From Apostichopus japonicus (lineage: Eukaryota; Echinodermata; Holothuroidea; Aspidochirotida; Stichopodidae), in contig NC_092563.1 of NCBI RefSeq assembly GCF_037975245.1, positions 17,287,594-17,351,593 of the forward strand: DNA of 64,000 bases. Reading direction: 5' to 3'. The number at the start of each line of letters is the position of its first letter. The stretch's first letter is position 1. The notes beneath the pieces were generated by a model that made no database searches, was not told the DNA's origin, and worked only from the letters and a program-made list of their open reading frames with translations. This document shows positions 33,318-45,600 of this stretch, piece by piece. Position numbers and translations under genes: made by a program.

Positions 33318-34415
33318 GGAATTACAGAAGGGACGTCAGGAGTATTTATAGTAAAAGGTAGCAAAGTCAAAAGAAAAAAAGATAAAAGAACGGATGGCCT
33401 ACATTGATTTTTTAGGCATACAGTGCATACATTTCTTCATCTCCTCTCAACAGTATATTTTCTCGCAGTTTTCATTGAATAAAAGCCCTGCCGCTAATGG
33501 ATAGATGATAGGTAGAAGATGGCTTCTCGTGCCACGTCTGGCACCTACAAGAAGTAACCGACGTATTACTGGCGCAATCCCGACCGAACATATTTTAACT
33601 CTCCTACAGACATTTCTACACTGATCCCAGAAAGCATTAAGTGCCGTCAAAATGTCTCAGTTGCTAATAGGTTCATTTCCATGACGTTACACTGTTCTCG
33701 TTATGCATAAAACATGAAGTAAAAAGTAAGGCATATACTGATAGGCCTAGACTAGGTATAGTTACAGACTATGCATAGGCTAACTTCACAGACAGACATA
33801 CCTGCAGACAGATAATTTCAGATAATGTATAATATCACTAACCATAATCACGTTATGTTTACTATGTCTTCAAATGTCGTCCTTTTCTTCTCTGAAACCC
33901 CGGGCCGTCGTTGGAGTCGTTCGAACAACTAAATTAAGGCAAAGAATGACGTCAATCCAACGTCTAGACTACACTGCTTGCAATGAAGAGAGAACTGAAA
34001 TTAGTGGAATTACAGAAGGGACGTCCGGCGTATTTATAGTAAACGGTAGCAAAGTCAAAAGAAAAAAAGATAAAAGAACGGATGGCCTACATCGACTTTT
34101 TAGGCATACAGTGCATACAATTCTTCATCTCCTCCCCACAGTATATTTTCTTGACGTTTTCATTGAATAATAGCCCTGTCGCTAATGGATAGATGACATG
34201 TAGAAGATGGCCATCAATTGCGCTCTCAACTTCTCGTGCCACGTCTGGCACCTACAAGTAGTAACCGACGTATTACTGGCGCAACCCCGACCGAACATAT
34301 TTTAACTCATGCAGAGAGACAACTTCAGATAGTTTAAAATATCACTAACCGTAATCACGTTTTGTTTACTATGTCTTCAAATATCGTCCTTTTCTTCTGT
34401 GTAACCCCGGGCCGT
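33318..34415 (+). repeat. Large direct duplication (~690-bp unit, second copy shortened)
   Basis: Seen: 33318-33603 matches 34008-34308 at high identity (shared GGAATTACAGAAGGGACGTC, CGTGCCACGTCTGGCACCTA, GTAACCGACGTATTACTGGC). 33800-33905 matches 34310-34415 (TCACTAACC, GTTTACTATGTCTTCAAAT, CCCCGGGCCG). The ~195 bp between the two matching parts in copy 1 is missing in copy 2. CGTGCCA/TGGCAC is an internal hairpin. No coding content established. Confidence 0.88.
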
Positions 34416-34489
34416 AATTGAGACAAAAATTCTTTAATTTTGGGAATGCTCAAATTTACTTTCCTTTGGAATATATAGTATTTGATATG

Positions 34490-35570
34490 AAAAATTAATA
34501 TGTTCAACGGATGCTTCAATAATAGTTAGCCGAAAAACACATCCGACTTGGAAAATAAATACAGAAAATAAAGAAAATAAATTGTCTATTAACAATATGT
34601 TGCTCAACATCTAAAACAAAATCAGAAATAATTTTACACTCCCAAAACAAATGTTCAATAGTCTCCTCCTTTAGGCCACAGAAAGTACATCGTGAATTGT
34701 CAATTCAACCCATCAAACTCAGAAAATGGTTTGTCCCAAGTATACGATGAAGAAAACGAAATTGAAAGTATTGTAATTTTGTCTCCTAACGATAAAGGAA
34801 TTTGAAAAATAACACGCCATTGTAGAGAGCTATAATCGAAATTTACATTCCACTTAACAATACACTTTGGAATAGTTACATGTCCCTGAATAAGCTGCTT
34901 ATAAATGAAACGAGATAGTGATGCTTTGTTATGAATTATCTTCAAAGGAATTTCCTCGATACCATTGTAGGCATCTAATGACCTTCTCCAATGACCTGGG
35001 ATAGCATAAATAATGACACAGTAAAATGTGAAAGGACAATTTATGTCGAATTTCCGCTTAAAATCAAGAAAAATTAAAAACCGGTTATTTGCATCTGAAA
35101 GATTATGAATAAGAATAAGATATTTCTCGTACCAATGTTTGTGAAAAATAACATAATGGTTTATTTTAATATTGTGGTTGTTCCAAAAAATTTGATCAAT
35201 AAAATTACAAGTAGGGTTCTTAATGAGCAAAAACAGACCAAGCATATAGTACATTATTTATGGAATGATTTTCCGTGTTAACGTCGCCTGGCATAACATT
35301 ACATTCAAATAGAAATTGTTTACCAAACTTTTAAGATAATAGGAAAAATACATTTCCCTATAGCCTCAGTATGTCAGTATATCTCTTAACCCATGTACAT
35401 TTTATACCGTTAATAAAACTGCTTATATGAGTAACGTTTAACCCTCCCTCTGAAATTGAATTAATCATTACAGTACGAAACAGTATGAAATCATGCTGTT
35501 GTCTAGACCAAGTGCGTTTGTTCTGGATATACGTCAATAGAGACTTACTCATTGTATTGTACTGGTGAGG
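34490..35570 (-). pseudogene. Tx1/L1-like LINE, ORF2 C-terminal part
   Basis: Seen on the minus strand, high to low: EGGLNVTHISSFINGIKCTW (near 35395-35455), then a 184-codon frame (35254-34700) with QIFWNNHNIKINH, HKHWYEKYLILIHNL, FDINCPFTFYCVIIYAIPGHW and LQWRVIFQIPL. After a frameshift follows CTFCGLKEETIEHLFWEC (34640-34695), a C-x2-C...H...C zinc-knuckle. This order (GGL motif, WN-IKI, W-IF-LP, terminal CCHC-like motif) is that of the ORF2 tail in Tx1/L1-related LINEs. Stops and shifts show it is dead, and it is 5'-truncated near 35570. Confidence 0.85.
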
Positions 35571-37588
35571 ATACCATGTGATAAATCTCGAACTCGTTTG
35601 TGAAAGCTACAAGACATGCCAGTTATGGTCTGATTTAATACCCGTATATATTCGGATTGATACGCGTATATTCGTATTAATACGAAGATATATTATTCGG
35701 TGTTTGTCCCATATGGCTTGCCATATGCGTGAACTTTTAAATGTTGCACAGTTCCTATACACTTTCGCCATTTCAAAGGTTGATTGCATCAATAGTGTTC
35801 ACTTCCTCATTTTGTTTTTGCAAGTCATCAGACTATAACTCAACACATCATCAGCTTTAGTTTATTGCCAAATTTCTAAGAATTTCATGTTTTCGCCTGG
35901 ATCATCGTTGTTGGGTTTTATACAAATGGGATCAGTCTACGATAGTCATAATCCCGGTATATGATTATACCTTGATCTTCAAGCAGGAAGCCGTGTTTCT
36001 GTTAAGTATGTAACACGTAAGCCAACAGTAGGCCTATACATGAATGTTATAGACGTAGAAGCGGGGAGGGGCACTGTGAAAGCTATCTTCACGTTTAACG
36101 ACGGTAACGTGGCAGGCGTTTTTCACACGGGGAGATGATATATATTACTTTTGAAATGTTCGTGTGTGTTATATTGGGGGGGCGCAAGGGGGGTGGTGAG
36201 TGGGTAAGAGGGGAGGGTTGATAAACGAATTTAAAGTCCTTTGAAGTTTCACATCCGTATGCATGTATACTTCTCTGCGTTAGCCACGCCTTCTCTGGTC
36301 TATTAAAGTACTATATGTTATTTCTTACCGGATTGTCGCCATATTTATAAGGTCTTATTTCGGAATACTGTTTGGGTGTGCGATATCATCATTTATCATT
36401 ATTCTATGGCCTACATTCAGCAATGTTGATTCATTAGCAAAATGAACAACTATTATATACAACAATTAATATATATATATATGTATATATATATATATGT
36501 ATTGTATTCATTATTAATTAATAATTGATTAGTGCACTGCTATAACATACATGCAGCCGTGACTGAGAAAATTTTGAATTACAATTGTAACGAAACTATG
36601 ACATATCATTTTGAAAAACGTAACATTCAGTTTAACTCTTTTGAAGCTGCATTTCGTGTTGATAATCACCACAGTAACTGACATTGGTGATATCAGGTTA
36701 ATCCAACAAGCAAAATGGTCAATAAATGGTCTCGTTATGATAAAGCATAACGGGTTGTTAATCTCTATAATGAGGAAAAACATTCATGTTAGAACCTTCT
36801 CGTGGTTAATACTTATGTATAAATATGGTTTTGTGATCATGTGGTTTCGTGACAAAGCAACGCCAATAGATAGACTACAGTTGTAAGTGCACGGGGTAAT
36901 TCCTTGACATGAATATAGCAGCAGTTAACCTTTAACTGTTTGTCTAAGGTATGAAAGAATTGAAGTTAACTATTTGCTTCCAAAGTGCAAGAATTGTAAA
37001 ATTGTAAATTGTAATAACGAAAGAAAATCTTTCCGATGTTTGTTAAATGACACAGCGTATACGGTGTAGTTTGCGTGCCTTCCATATGTGTAATACATCA
37101 AACGGACATAAAGTGGCGTACAGTATTAGAAACCCTTTAACGGAAAAAGGGAGTGACACCAATAAGATGTATAGGACCGGCAATATATGCCGATTATTCT
37201 GCCACCATCGACGGTAAAAGGAGGCCATGCAGCTTATTGCTTCAATTTGTGTTATGATTGTGTAGTAAACACTGAGAGGGGGGAAGTCACAAAAGGTATC
37301 CCTGCTCACAGTCAACTTGGTCTGGCTTTCCCTTCCTGCAGCAACATCATCCAGAGAAGGGTCAGCGGGCGGACTTTTCGTCTCTGGCTCTGAAAAGCTA
37401 CTTTTGTTTCATTCAAAGTATACAGCTATGAATGCTGACGACTTAGCTCATCAACTTTATCTTAAAATGTACCCCAAAAACATACTAATAATGACAGTGA
37501 GTAGTCTGACAAAACACATTGATACATATATGCAGGAGCAGAAAATGGCATACTTTAGTGTATTATTATAATGTGCAAGGTATTAGCA
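35571..37588. other. Intergenic stretch with TA run and G-rich segment
   Basis: Seen: a TA/TG run at 36471-36501. 36172-36220 is G-rich with several G-tracts (possible quadruplex on the + strand). No gene supported; short ORFs have no family features. Confidence 0.45.
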
Positions 37589-37596
37589 CTCAGCAG

Positions 37597-39331
37597 CAGT
37601 GTAGTGGCGTAGCTACGGGGGGGGGGGGGGTGCGTGGGGGCGACAGCCGCCCCTCCCCATGAAAGCTTGTCGCCCCCCAGTCGCCCCCCACTGGGATTTT
37701 GGGTGTCGAAGAAAATCCCATGTGCGAAAAATATATCATTGGTCTGAATGGTCTCGAATTACATAATGACCACTCATGAACGACCCTTCGACTGCGGACC
37801 GGCAGTAGGCTATAGTTGCCGAAAAACCTGACGTGGCATAGCGCGTAGGCCGAGAAGTCTACAGTAGTCGCACTGTACTGAAAACGCATGTTACGACCGT
37901 CGAATAATATAATTCCTGCTCTACAAGACTACAACACACATAATATTTACTTCTGAATCTGTGTGTTCGACTGTTCGGGCAAACTTTGCCTTTTGTCACT
38001 CTTTTTTAAAATATCCATTATCCCTAACATACAAATAAATACTAATACAAACAGCCAATCAGTATCTTGTAACCAGTGCGCATTAACTGATCAAACAAGC
38101 TAGTGAGCAATACTATACCCTTATAGAAAGGTGGTTTCCAGGTACTTGAATGCCAAGAAAGATGTTAAAAGGTAAAAAATGCTGACATCATACACATGTT
38201 TCTCACATCATTGCTCGCGTCATTGCCGCAATACCCTGTTACATTTTCAATCGGGTTTTCACTTCTGGGACGTACCCTGATGTTCTTAAAACCGCTAAAA
38301 AACCAAATGTTCAAGAAAGGAGACAAGACTATCGCTGAGAACTACCGGCAAACAGTGGCGGAGAGTCGAAACAGTCAGGGCGGATGCCCCTCCCCCCCCC
38401 CCCCCCCCTCTGACGGACTCAAATGGACTGCTGGCGCCCTTTTCAGCTTCTTAGCACTTTTTACTTATTCGCGATTATTGACTTTTTTATTGCACTCTCA
38501 TTTACCTATTGACATTTGTCACATTTTGTTGGAGTAGTTTAATGACAAAATGCTCTAACGTACGACGGTATTTAATTTATCGGCACCTATTTCTGTTATA
38601 CGAAAACATGAGCACTCAAAAAGATACCACAGGGATTGTGATGAAGCGCATGTACTTTCAACCCTCATTTAAACTTCCGACCTGTCACAAATGGCGATGA
38701 AACATATTTATTCTTCGTTTATCTATACACATATTAGCAAGGTCCGGAAAGGTCATTTCCGGCGATCTAGGGAATATCTTTTCTCAAAAAAATTCTGTAC
38801 GTTCCGCGCCAGCCTGTGGTGGCGCTCCGCTTAGATAGTGTCGAAAGCGCTCCGCCACTGCCGGCTAGTCAGTCTATCACCCTAATAATATTTCAGACGC
38901 AATCTTTGATGTCAGCTTGATATATAGTTCGGTCATTTCAGTATGTAACTTATGTCAATCTTTCTTTACTTTCCACGCGAAATTTGCAGATTTGTCGAAA
39001 TATGTCAATGCCGGTGTCAAATTCACAAAAGATATGTCATGATATTTCAAAGTAACTTACCAGGTTGTATTTTTTTTCTATTTCACTAAACTATTTGATG
39101 ACCGTTTCAAAACATGGGATCTCAAGTAAAAGATGTTGAGAAAATTTTAAAGCAGCTTAGGAGGCCTGGGAAGTGTCATTTCCAACGATCTAGGTGGCTT
39201 TTTTAGCTAAAAATTTTCGGTACGCTGACGCTCCGCTTAGATAGTATCAAGAAAATGGTCAAGCCCCCCCCCCCCAGGAAATGTTCAAGCCCCCCAGCGC
39301 CCCCACCGAAAAAATCCTGGCTACGCCACTG
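37597..39331. mobile_element. hAT-type non-autonomous element with perfect 8-bp TSD
   Basis: Seen: the left end CAGTGTAGTGGCGTAGC and right end GGCTACGCCACTG are inverted repeats, flanked by CTCAGCAG at 37589-37596 and again at 39332-39339. Interior: G run then CGCCCCCCAGTCGCCCCCC near the left end, C runs near the right, two copies of the family's ~110-bp core (38737-38845, 39158-39245), and a nested related element (38353-38860). No transposase ORF. CAG-starting ends with 8-bp duplications are hAT characters. Confidence 0.85.
38353..38860. mobile_element. Nested hAT-type MITE
   Basis: Seen: ends CAGTGGCGGAG / CTCCGCCACTG. Flanks CCGGCAAA (38345-38352) and CCGGCTAG (38861-38868) agree in the first five of eight bases, a likely decayed duplication. 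Contains a long C run (38391-38408). Sits inside 37597-39331. Confidence 0.65.
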
Positions 39332-39546
39332 CTCAGCAGAGACTCCACTTAGGATACATATCTCATGCAACATTGTGCTACAGCTGGTGTAGACTTGGTC
39401 TAGAATACTAACGTAGCGCCATTATGAACCTGAGGCCTAGGACTAAACTGACACATTATGGGAATTTCATGCATTGAAACTGAGATTTTGCCCTTAGTTA
39501 AACACTAGTTACTTTAGCAAAAATAACATGAAAAATGACTACCATG

Positions 39547-39939
39547 GAAGGCGTTGTGGTCAAGTGGTTAAGGCAGTGGACTTGTGATCTAAGGATTACA
39601 GGTTCGAGCCCCGGCCAGATCATTGCGTTGTGTCCTTGGGCAAGGCGCTTTATCTCCATTGCCTCTCTTCACCCAGGTGTATAAATGGGGACCTGCGAGG
39701 TAACTTGTAAATATAGTTTCGTGCGCCGGTTTGTGGCTGCACCCTATGGGAAGTCCCCCGGGGGACACGTGGCTGTGGTGCACTGTGGTGCCCCAGGAGA
39801 GATTGATTGAATTGTGCACACTTTGGTGTGTGGGTGTGACAAGTTATCAATGACCAGGGGTTAATAATCAGCGCATTGAGACTTAAGTGTGTATTTGCGC
39901 TTTATAAGAACTGCGTATTATTATTATTATTATTATTAT
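39547..39939 (+). mobile_element. tRNA-derived SINE, complete, with TSD
   Basis: Seen: a tRNA-like head with box A TGGTCAAGTGG (39557-39567) and box B GGTTCGAGCCC (39601-39611). A conserved middle follows (TCCTTGGGCAAGGCGCTTTA, CACCCAGGTGTATAAATGGG), then a tail ending in GCGCTTTATAAGAACTGCG and (ATT)n. TACCATG is present at 39540-39546 and 39940-39946 as the target duplication. Family knowledge: SINEs are transcribed by RNA polymerase III from boxes A/B and moved by a partner LINE. The GGGCAAGGC/CACCCAGGTGTA middle is shared by SINEs of many marine invertebrates. Confidence 0.93.
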
Positions 39940-39949
39940 TACCATGTAC

Positions 39950-40458
39950 TTTTAAGTGCACACAGATGTCAAATTTCACTGAACTAAGTCGTTAACGTCA
40001 CACACACTGCCGACATTGGGTCTGATTCTGAAGGATTTTGAATTTCGTGCATTTGGCACCTACTTAGACTGAAGGCAAGAACCAAAGAACGGAAGCCTTG
40101 GCAGGTCAAGGCTTAATGAACCAATAGTTTATTAGGAAGGAAAAGCTGATCAGACATGCTCAGAAGGCTGTTCTAGTCTCATGTATAGAAACGCACATGA
40201 ATTTTGTGGTACTTAGGCTGAAATACTCATTTATGCGTAAAAAACCCAAGCGTGAAATATTCAGACGTTTTCTTGAAAATCATTTTTACACACCATATCA
40301 ACTACTTTGGTCCATGAATGGAGTAGACAGTAGGCCTACATAGTCAGATTTAGTAGAAAAGAGACATATGCAGTTAAAAATTCAGTTTTCTCTTCAATTT
40401 ACAGTTTGTATTTATAGTTCTGTACTGGTACTGCAACTTGGAGTGACGCAATATCATT
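39950..40458. promoter_or_regulatory. Presumed upstream region of ZNFX1-like gene
   Basis: Inferred only from position: about 500 bp between the SINE and the exon 1 ATG. No clear TATA box, no CpG island; nothing specific recognised. Confidence 0.3.
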
Positions 40459-40748
40459 ATGGCAAGCAAGTTTCCAACATCGGTAAGAGGTCGATCCCGT
40501 GGGGGACGTGGGAATCGACATGACCAAAGCGGTCCCACAGGTTTTCGCGGAGAGGTGACTACTAAAGGACCAGACAGATCAGAAAGCAATGCATCATCTC
40601 AAGGAAGAGCTAGAGGAAGAGCTAGAGGAAGAGCTAGAGGCAGAGGTAGAGGTAGAGGTAGAGGTAGAGGTAGAGGAGGCAGCAAAAGCACAGACAATGC
40701 ATGAGGTAGAGGAATCTCTTCAAATCAAGGATCACATCCTCATGACTG
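40459..40748 (+). CDS. ZNFX1: ZNFX1-like exon 1: RG-rich N terminus with in-frame TGA
   Basis: Seen: the ATG has A at -3 and G at +4. The frame reads MASKFPTSVRGRSRGGRG, then a run of RGRA and RGRG repeats to GGSKSTDNA, then TGA at 40702-40704, then GRGISSNQGSHPHD before the donor ACTG|GTAAGA (40748/40749, phase 2). Exon 2 starts with the one base needed to complete that codon, and all four exons sum to 5799 nt, an exact multiple of three. This supports the frame running through the TGA. TGA sits where CGA (Arg) would continue the RG pattern, so a CpG transition is the simple explanation. If real, the intact product must start downstream (first exon 2 ATG at 42652). The overlapping Glu-rich frame is only a shadow. 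RG-rich tails bind RNA in other proteins. Confidence 0.7.
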
Positions 40749-41938
40749 GTAAGAAGGATAACCAATGGCAATGAATGCAACCGTGCAATAGTGTCTCTTT
40801 TAGATTGTGCAAAGATCAGCCTAGCTGGAAGTATGTCTGAAATGGTTAAGCCACGAGCGTGAAGATTTGTTTTAATTGGCTACCAATACATAAACATAGA
40901 ACTGTGAATGCCATGACTTTAACGTTTGAAAGGAATGAAGCAACAAAACTATCTACAAATAATACAAAAATTCAGGCTACGGTATTCGGATACATATACA
41001 AAACACGCACCCCCCCCCCGTCCCCCGTCCCCACCCCTAAAAGACGAGCCAAAAACGTCCACTATTTATGTATACAGGGCCTTAAGATCTTTGGTCGTGA
41101 AATTTTTCGGCCTACTCTCCACTTTCTAGGTATATGCTATGATGGGACTGGTTCTCAAAGGCCCTCTACACAGACATATGATTCTCGATGGTCCCCGTAG
41201 AAAACAAATTGAGAGGCCCTGCTATAAATTCAGTTCGTAGTGTGAGATATCTTGTGCATACGTTAACGTGATTTTCAAGGAAGCGCAACCAAAAATCCTG
41301 TTAGATTCACGCGCTAGTGAAAGTAGCCATAGGCATGTAGTATTGTAAAAGCTGTTAACTCGTGTCTGAAATCTTCTACTTTATACCATATTACAACGTT
41401 CTCTTCACAATGTTGTCGTTTGTTATTCGTGATGTTTCTCATAGATTCACAGTTATAATGTAAATATTTTTTAACGAATTTTGAACAAACTTGATTCATT
41501 AATTTTGACAAATGAAATATGTAGGAAACATGAAGATTGTGATTGATTCATCGCGAACTGTAAATTATTCCACGCAGTGTTACTAACAGTAATACAAGGG
41601 GTAATGGGGAGGTAATAAGTCTGGATCGAGGAGGGGGGGGGGCTTATTTTCTTCAAAACATACTTAGAAACTTCATAACAAAAAAGAAAATAAATTAATT
41701 TGGATGGTTTACCTGCGAAAGGTCTTTTTCATTAATCACTCAACATTTCAAACAAGCGTAAATTTAAATTACAAATAACCCTTTTTTAAGTAAAAGACGA
41801 ACAACAAAAGTCCACTTTTTAATCATAACAATAGTGAAAGTGTGCATTTAATTGAAAACGAGGTTCTTCTGAACTTAGTAAGCACATCATGTTTAAAGCT
41901 CTACTTTATCTTGAATATGGATTACATTATATCAACAG

Positions 41939-42066
41939 GCGCTCGGCAAATACTTCTTCCAGAAAGAGCAATCCAATGGGCAAAAGTCTTTTGACTAGAC
42001 TCATCAAAGCTGAACCAACTGACTTTACACGTCAATTGTATGAAAATAGAACACCATTGGAATTGC
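41939..42066 (+). pseudogene. Truncated duplicate of the start of ZNFX1 exon 2
   Basis: Seen: after ATCAACAG, the frame reads RSANTSSRKSNPMGKSLLTR and continues through TDFTRQLYENRTPLEL, matching the first ~43 residues of the real exon 2 (RLTNTSTRKTNPMGINLLTR...). Identity ends abruptly at 42066, and a TGA follows at 42069. The acceptor is intact and in the same phase (2) as the real one, so splicing exon 1 to it would give a truncated product (a poison exon). It lies in intron 1, 550 bp before the real acceptor. Divergence at synonymous and replacement sites suggests an old duplication or a relic of a tandem paralogue. Confidence 0.85.
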
Positions 42067-42614
42067 CATGATTAATTAATGAGCGTGCGAAGTGTTGTTA
42101 ATAAAAGAAATATAATAATCCTTACCCCTAATTTCGCTGAGTGTCGTTTTTTGAACTGTCGAGTAATCATCCTTGTACTGTGAAAGCCCTTAACTTAGTG
42201 AAAATAAAGGGAAGGAAAGAAATTGTATATAAATTATAGCAGTTTTTAAAACATGATCTCATAGGTTTTGTTCCTCGTCATGTAAAATGCATTCCTATGC
42301 CAACGCAATTGATACAATATATGATTGTTTACATGTCTAGTTACATAAAGTGTGCACCAATATATAATGCTCATAAGCAGCTATGAAATTAATTCAATCT
42401 TTATAAGTTGGACAAGCAACTGTTTCAAACTTGGCTACAATAATAGTTATAAGCAGATGTATAGATGCAGTTATCCATAGTTGTTTAATTTCCGTGAAAT
42501 TAAAAAAAAATCATAGATCAATCATTAGTGTTAAATGCTGCAACAGTTTTAGTTTTCTGTCTTGGAAGAGTTTTGGTTGTGCTTTACAATTTCGGTGACT
42601 TTTTTTATCGACAG

Positions 42615-45600
42615 GCGATTGACAAATACTTCTACGAGAAAGACCAATCCAATGGGCATAAATCTATTGACAAGACTCATCGATGCTGACCCAAATGACT
42701 TTACACGTCTCCTGTATGAAAATAGAACACCATTAGAATTGCTTCTTAAACAACAGAATATGGACAATGAAACAATGCAGTTACTAATAAATGTTCTGTC
42801 TAAAGCTTGCAGAGTTAGTGATCAACAATCAGAGAGAATGATAGAAGTTTTCAACATTGTTAAAGTAAGTAACTTTCTCGACATAAACTTGGTGCAATGG
42901 ATCCCAAAATGGAATCAATTGTGTTTCACACAAGACGTTTTGGAAAAGAATTTGCTGTCCACACTCGATATCTGTACAAAAATGTTGGACAAGTTTCCTG
43001 GTACCGTAAGTGCTGTTGGGGTGACGATTTTCGTTTTGAACTCAGTCGTCGAAGTTTTTGAGAAAAATGACATATTCGTTACATCAGAAGTAAAAGAAAA
43101 GATTACTTCATTGCGTGATACACATGCAACCTTCCTCAGAGACAGCAAGGAGATGAGCGTTCGGAGAAATAGAAGAATGCCTGACAACTCCCGAGAACCA
43201 CCACCTGACAATTTTAGAGAGATACCTCTGCTACCGTGTCCTGATGAACTGAGAAAAGAGTATAAACCGTTCTTACGAAAGAACATCGTTAATGGCGAAT
43301 ATGACGACCTAAATCATTATTTGGATATACATTATCGTCTTCTAAGGGAAGATTACGTAGCACCTATTCGCGAAAGTATTGCGGAATACACCGATGAACT
43401 ATCCCGAAATGGCGCGAAGGCTAAGAGAAGGTTTCAAAATTTCCGATTGTACAACAACGTACAAGCTGTCGGAATAGACCCATCTAAAGGAGGAATATCT
43501 TACATACTCCGTTTTGATGTTGACAATCATGTGAAAAGGATAAAGTGGGAGCTCGGCAAACGACTTATATTTGGTTCTTTAATATGTCTATCGAGGGATG
43601 ATTTTAAGACACTCATATTTGGTGTGGTAGCGAACAGTGATCCAAAGCAATTGAAGCAAGGATTTGTAGAAGTTACGTTTGACCTCGAACCTGATTTAGT
43701 GCAAGAAATCTTCACTTACTCCTTCAAAATGGCCGAATCTCCGTCATATTTTGAAGCATACCGTCACATTCTTAGTTGTCTTCAAGATATTAACGAAGAT
43801 GATTTTCCTTTTGCACAATATATTATTAACACGACGCGTAAACCTGATCTCCCACTGTACATCAAAGAGAACCCTGAATGTAAATTTGACTTGAGCGACT
43901 TAAACAATATTTCGCTTGAAGATGCAGAGCAAATGTCGTGTCAAGTTGATGTCAAGAAATTAAAGGAAGTTTGTGTTCGGGATGACGAAAACTGGCCGAG
44001 TCATGAAACTCTAGGATTCGACGTGTCTCAAATGCGAGCTTACCAAGCGGCACTTCGGCAGGAGGTGTGTCTCATTCAAGGTCCGCCAGGCACTGGTAAA
44101 ACGTATGTTGGATTAAGGATAGTGAAGACTATATTAAGGAATAGAGCACGGTTGGGCATCAATAAGCCATTAATGGTAGTATGCTATACAAATCATGCTC
44201 TTGATCAGTTTTTGGAAGGAATAACTGAATTTGAACCTCACGGTATTGTGAGGATTGGTGGAAGAAGCTCAAGTGAAAAACTGAGAGATTTTAATCTGAG
44301 TAAATTAAGACAAAGTGCTTCCACAGGCAAATCAGCAATTTGGGAATATGGGCAAGTCAGAAGAGAAATGGTCTCTACAGCTAAAAAGATAGAAAACTCT
44401 GAAAATTTAGTCCATGTTGCAAAAAAGGGACTGTTAAAATATCAAATACTACAACAATTTATGGAATTTTCGCATCGTAAAAGCTTAAATTGTCTACCTT
44501 ACCTGTCTTCATCGAGTGATCCTATAGCTTTCTGGTTAGGTATCTTAGATGAGGTTGGTGAATGCTGTGTGGATCCAAGTAATACGTATCAAAAGGATGT
44601 TCATTTCTCTGCATTTAAAGAAAGAACGGAGCCTAAAAGAAATCTAAAAGCAGCAATTAATGCAGAGACGATCTCTGAAGGTGAGGAAAGTGATATTTCA
44701 GAAGAGAACAAAGTAGATTCTTTTCAAACAAGAGAGGAAGACAACACTGCCACCGAAGCTTTTATTGTTCTTGAAAATGAAGAGTTTGAAAGACGCTACA
44801 TTGACGACGAAGATGACATTTCCGACGATGAGTTTGTAAACACCTTTGATTGTCTTGCAATGAAAATACCAGAAGAAACCATCGTTGCTCTGCCAGATGC
44901 AAATAATGAACAACTTACTGATGAAAGTGAATGGGTTAAAGTAAGACGCAGGAACTCACAAAAAACGGCATTGTTTATTAGGCACAGGCTTGCAGAAGGT
45001 AATGTGATGAACGAAAAAGAGATCAAACGAGTTAGAGATGTTTGGCATCTTCACAGTCACCAGCGCTGGAGCCTTTACCGACACTGGGTTCAACGTTACA
45101 ATGAGCAGATTCAACGTAAACTACGTGACCTATGTGATGAATATAACAGAAATGCAACCGTTCTAAGCGAGATGCGAAGGGACGAAGATTTACAAATACT
45201 GAGAGAGAAATCTGTTATTGGTTTGACAACAACTGGAGCTGCTAGAAATAACAAACTGTTGAGACTAGTCGGACCGCGTATTATCGTCGTAGAAGAAGCG
45301 GCAGAAATCTTAGAAGCTCATGTAATTACTTCTCTGAACTCTTACACTGATCATTTAATTCTCATTGGCGATCATCAGCAACTGCGTCCAAATCCTACGG
45401 TCTATAAACTTTGCAAAGATTACAAATTGGATGTTTCCTTGTTCGAAAGACTTATCAATAATGGCATGCCTCACTATCGACTAACATTGCAACATCGCAT
45501 GAGACCAGAAATTTCACAAATTCTTAAACTGCACAAAGATTTCTACCCGGGGCTTCGTGATCACGAATCGGTGATGAGATATGAAGATGTGCACGGAATA

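Noticed and set aside
40589-40774. Glu-rich frame overlapping the RG-rich exon
   Set aside because: Reverse-phase shadow of the AGAGGTAGAGGTAGAG repeat; its phase does not fit the exon 2 acceptor.
42562-42614. Upstream extension of the large ZNFX1 frame to 42562
   Set aside because: It starts at TTG, not ATG, and lies before a good acceptor (TCGACAG) whose phase fits exon 1; it is intron sequence.
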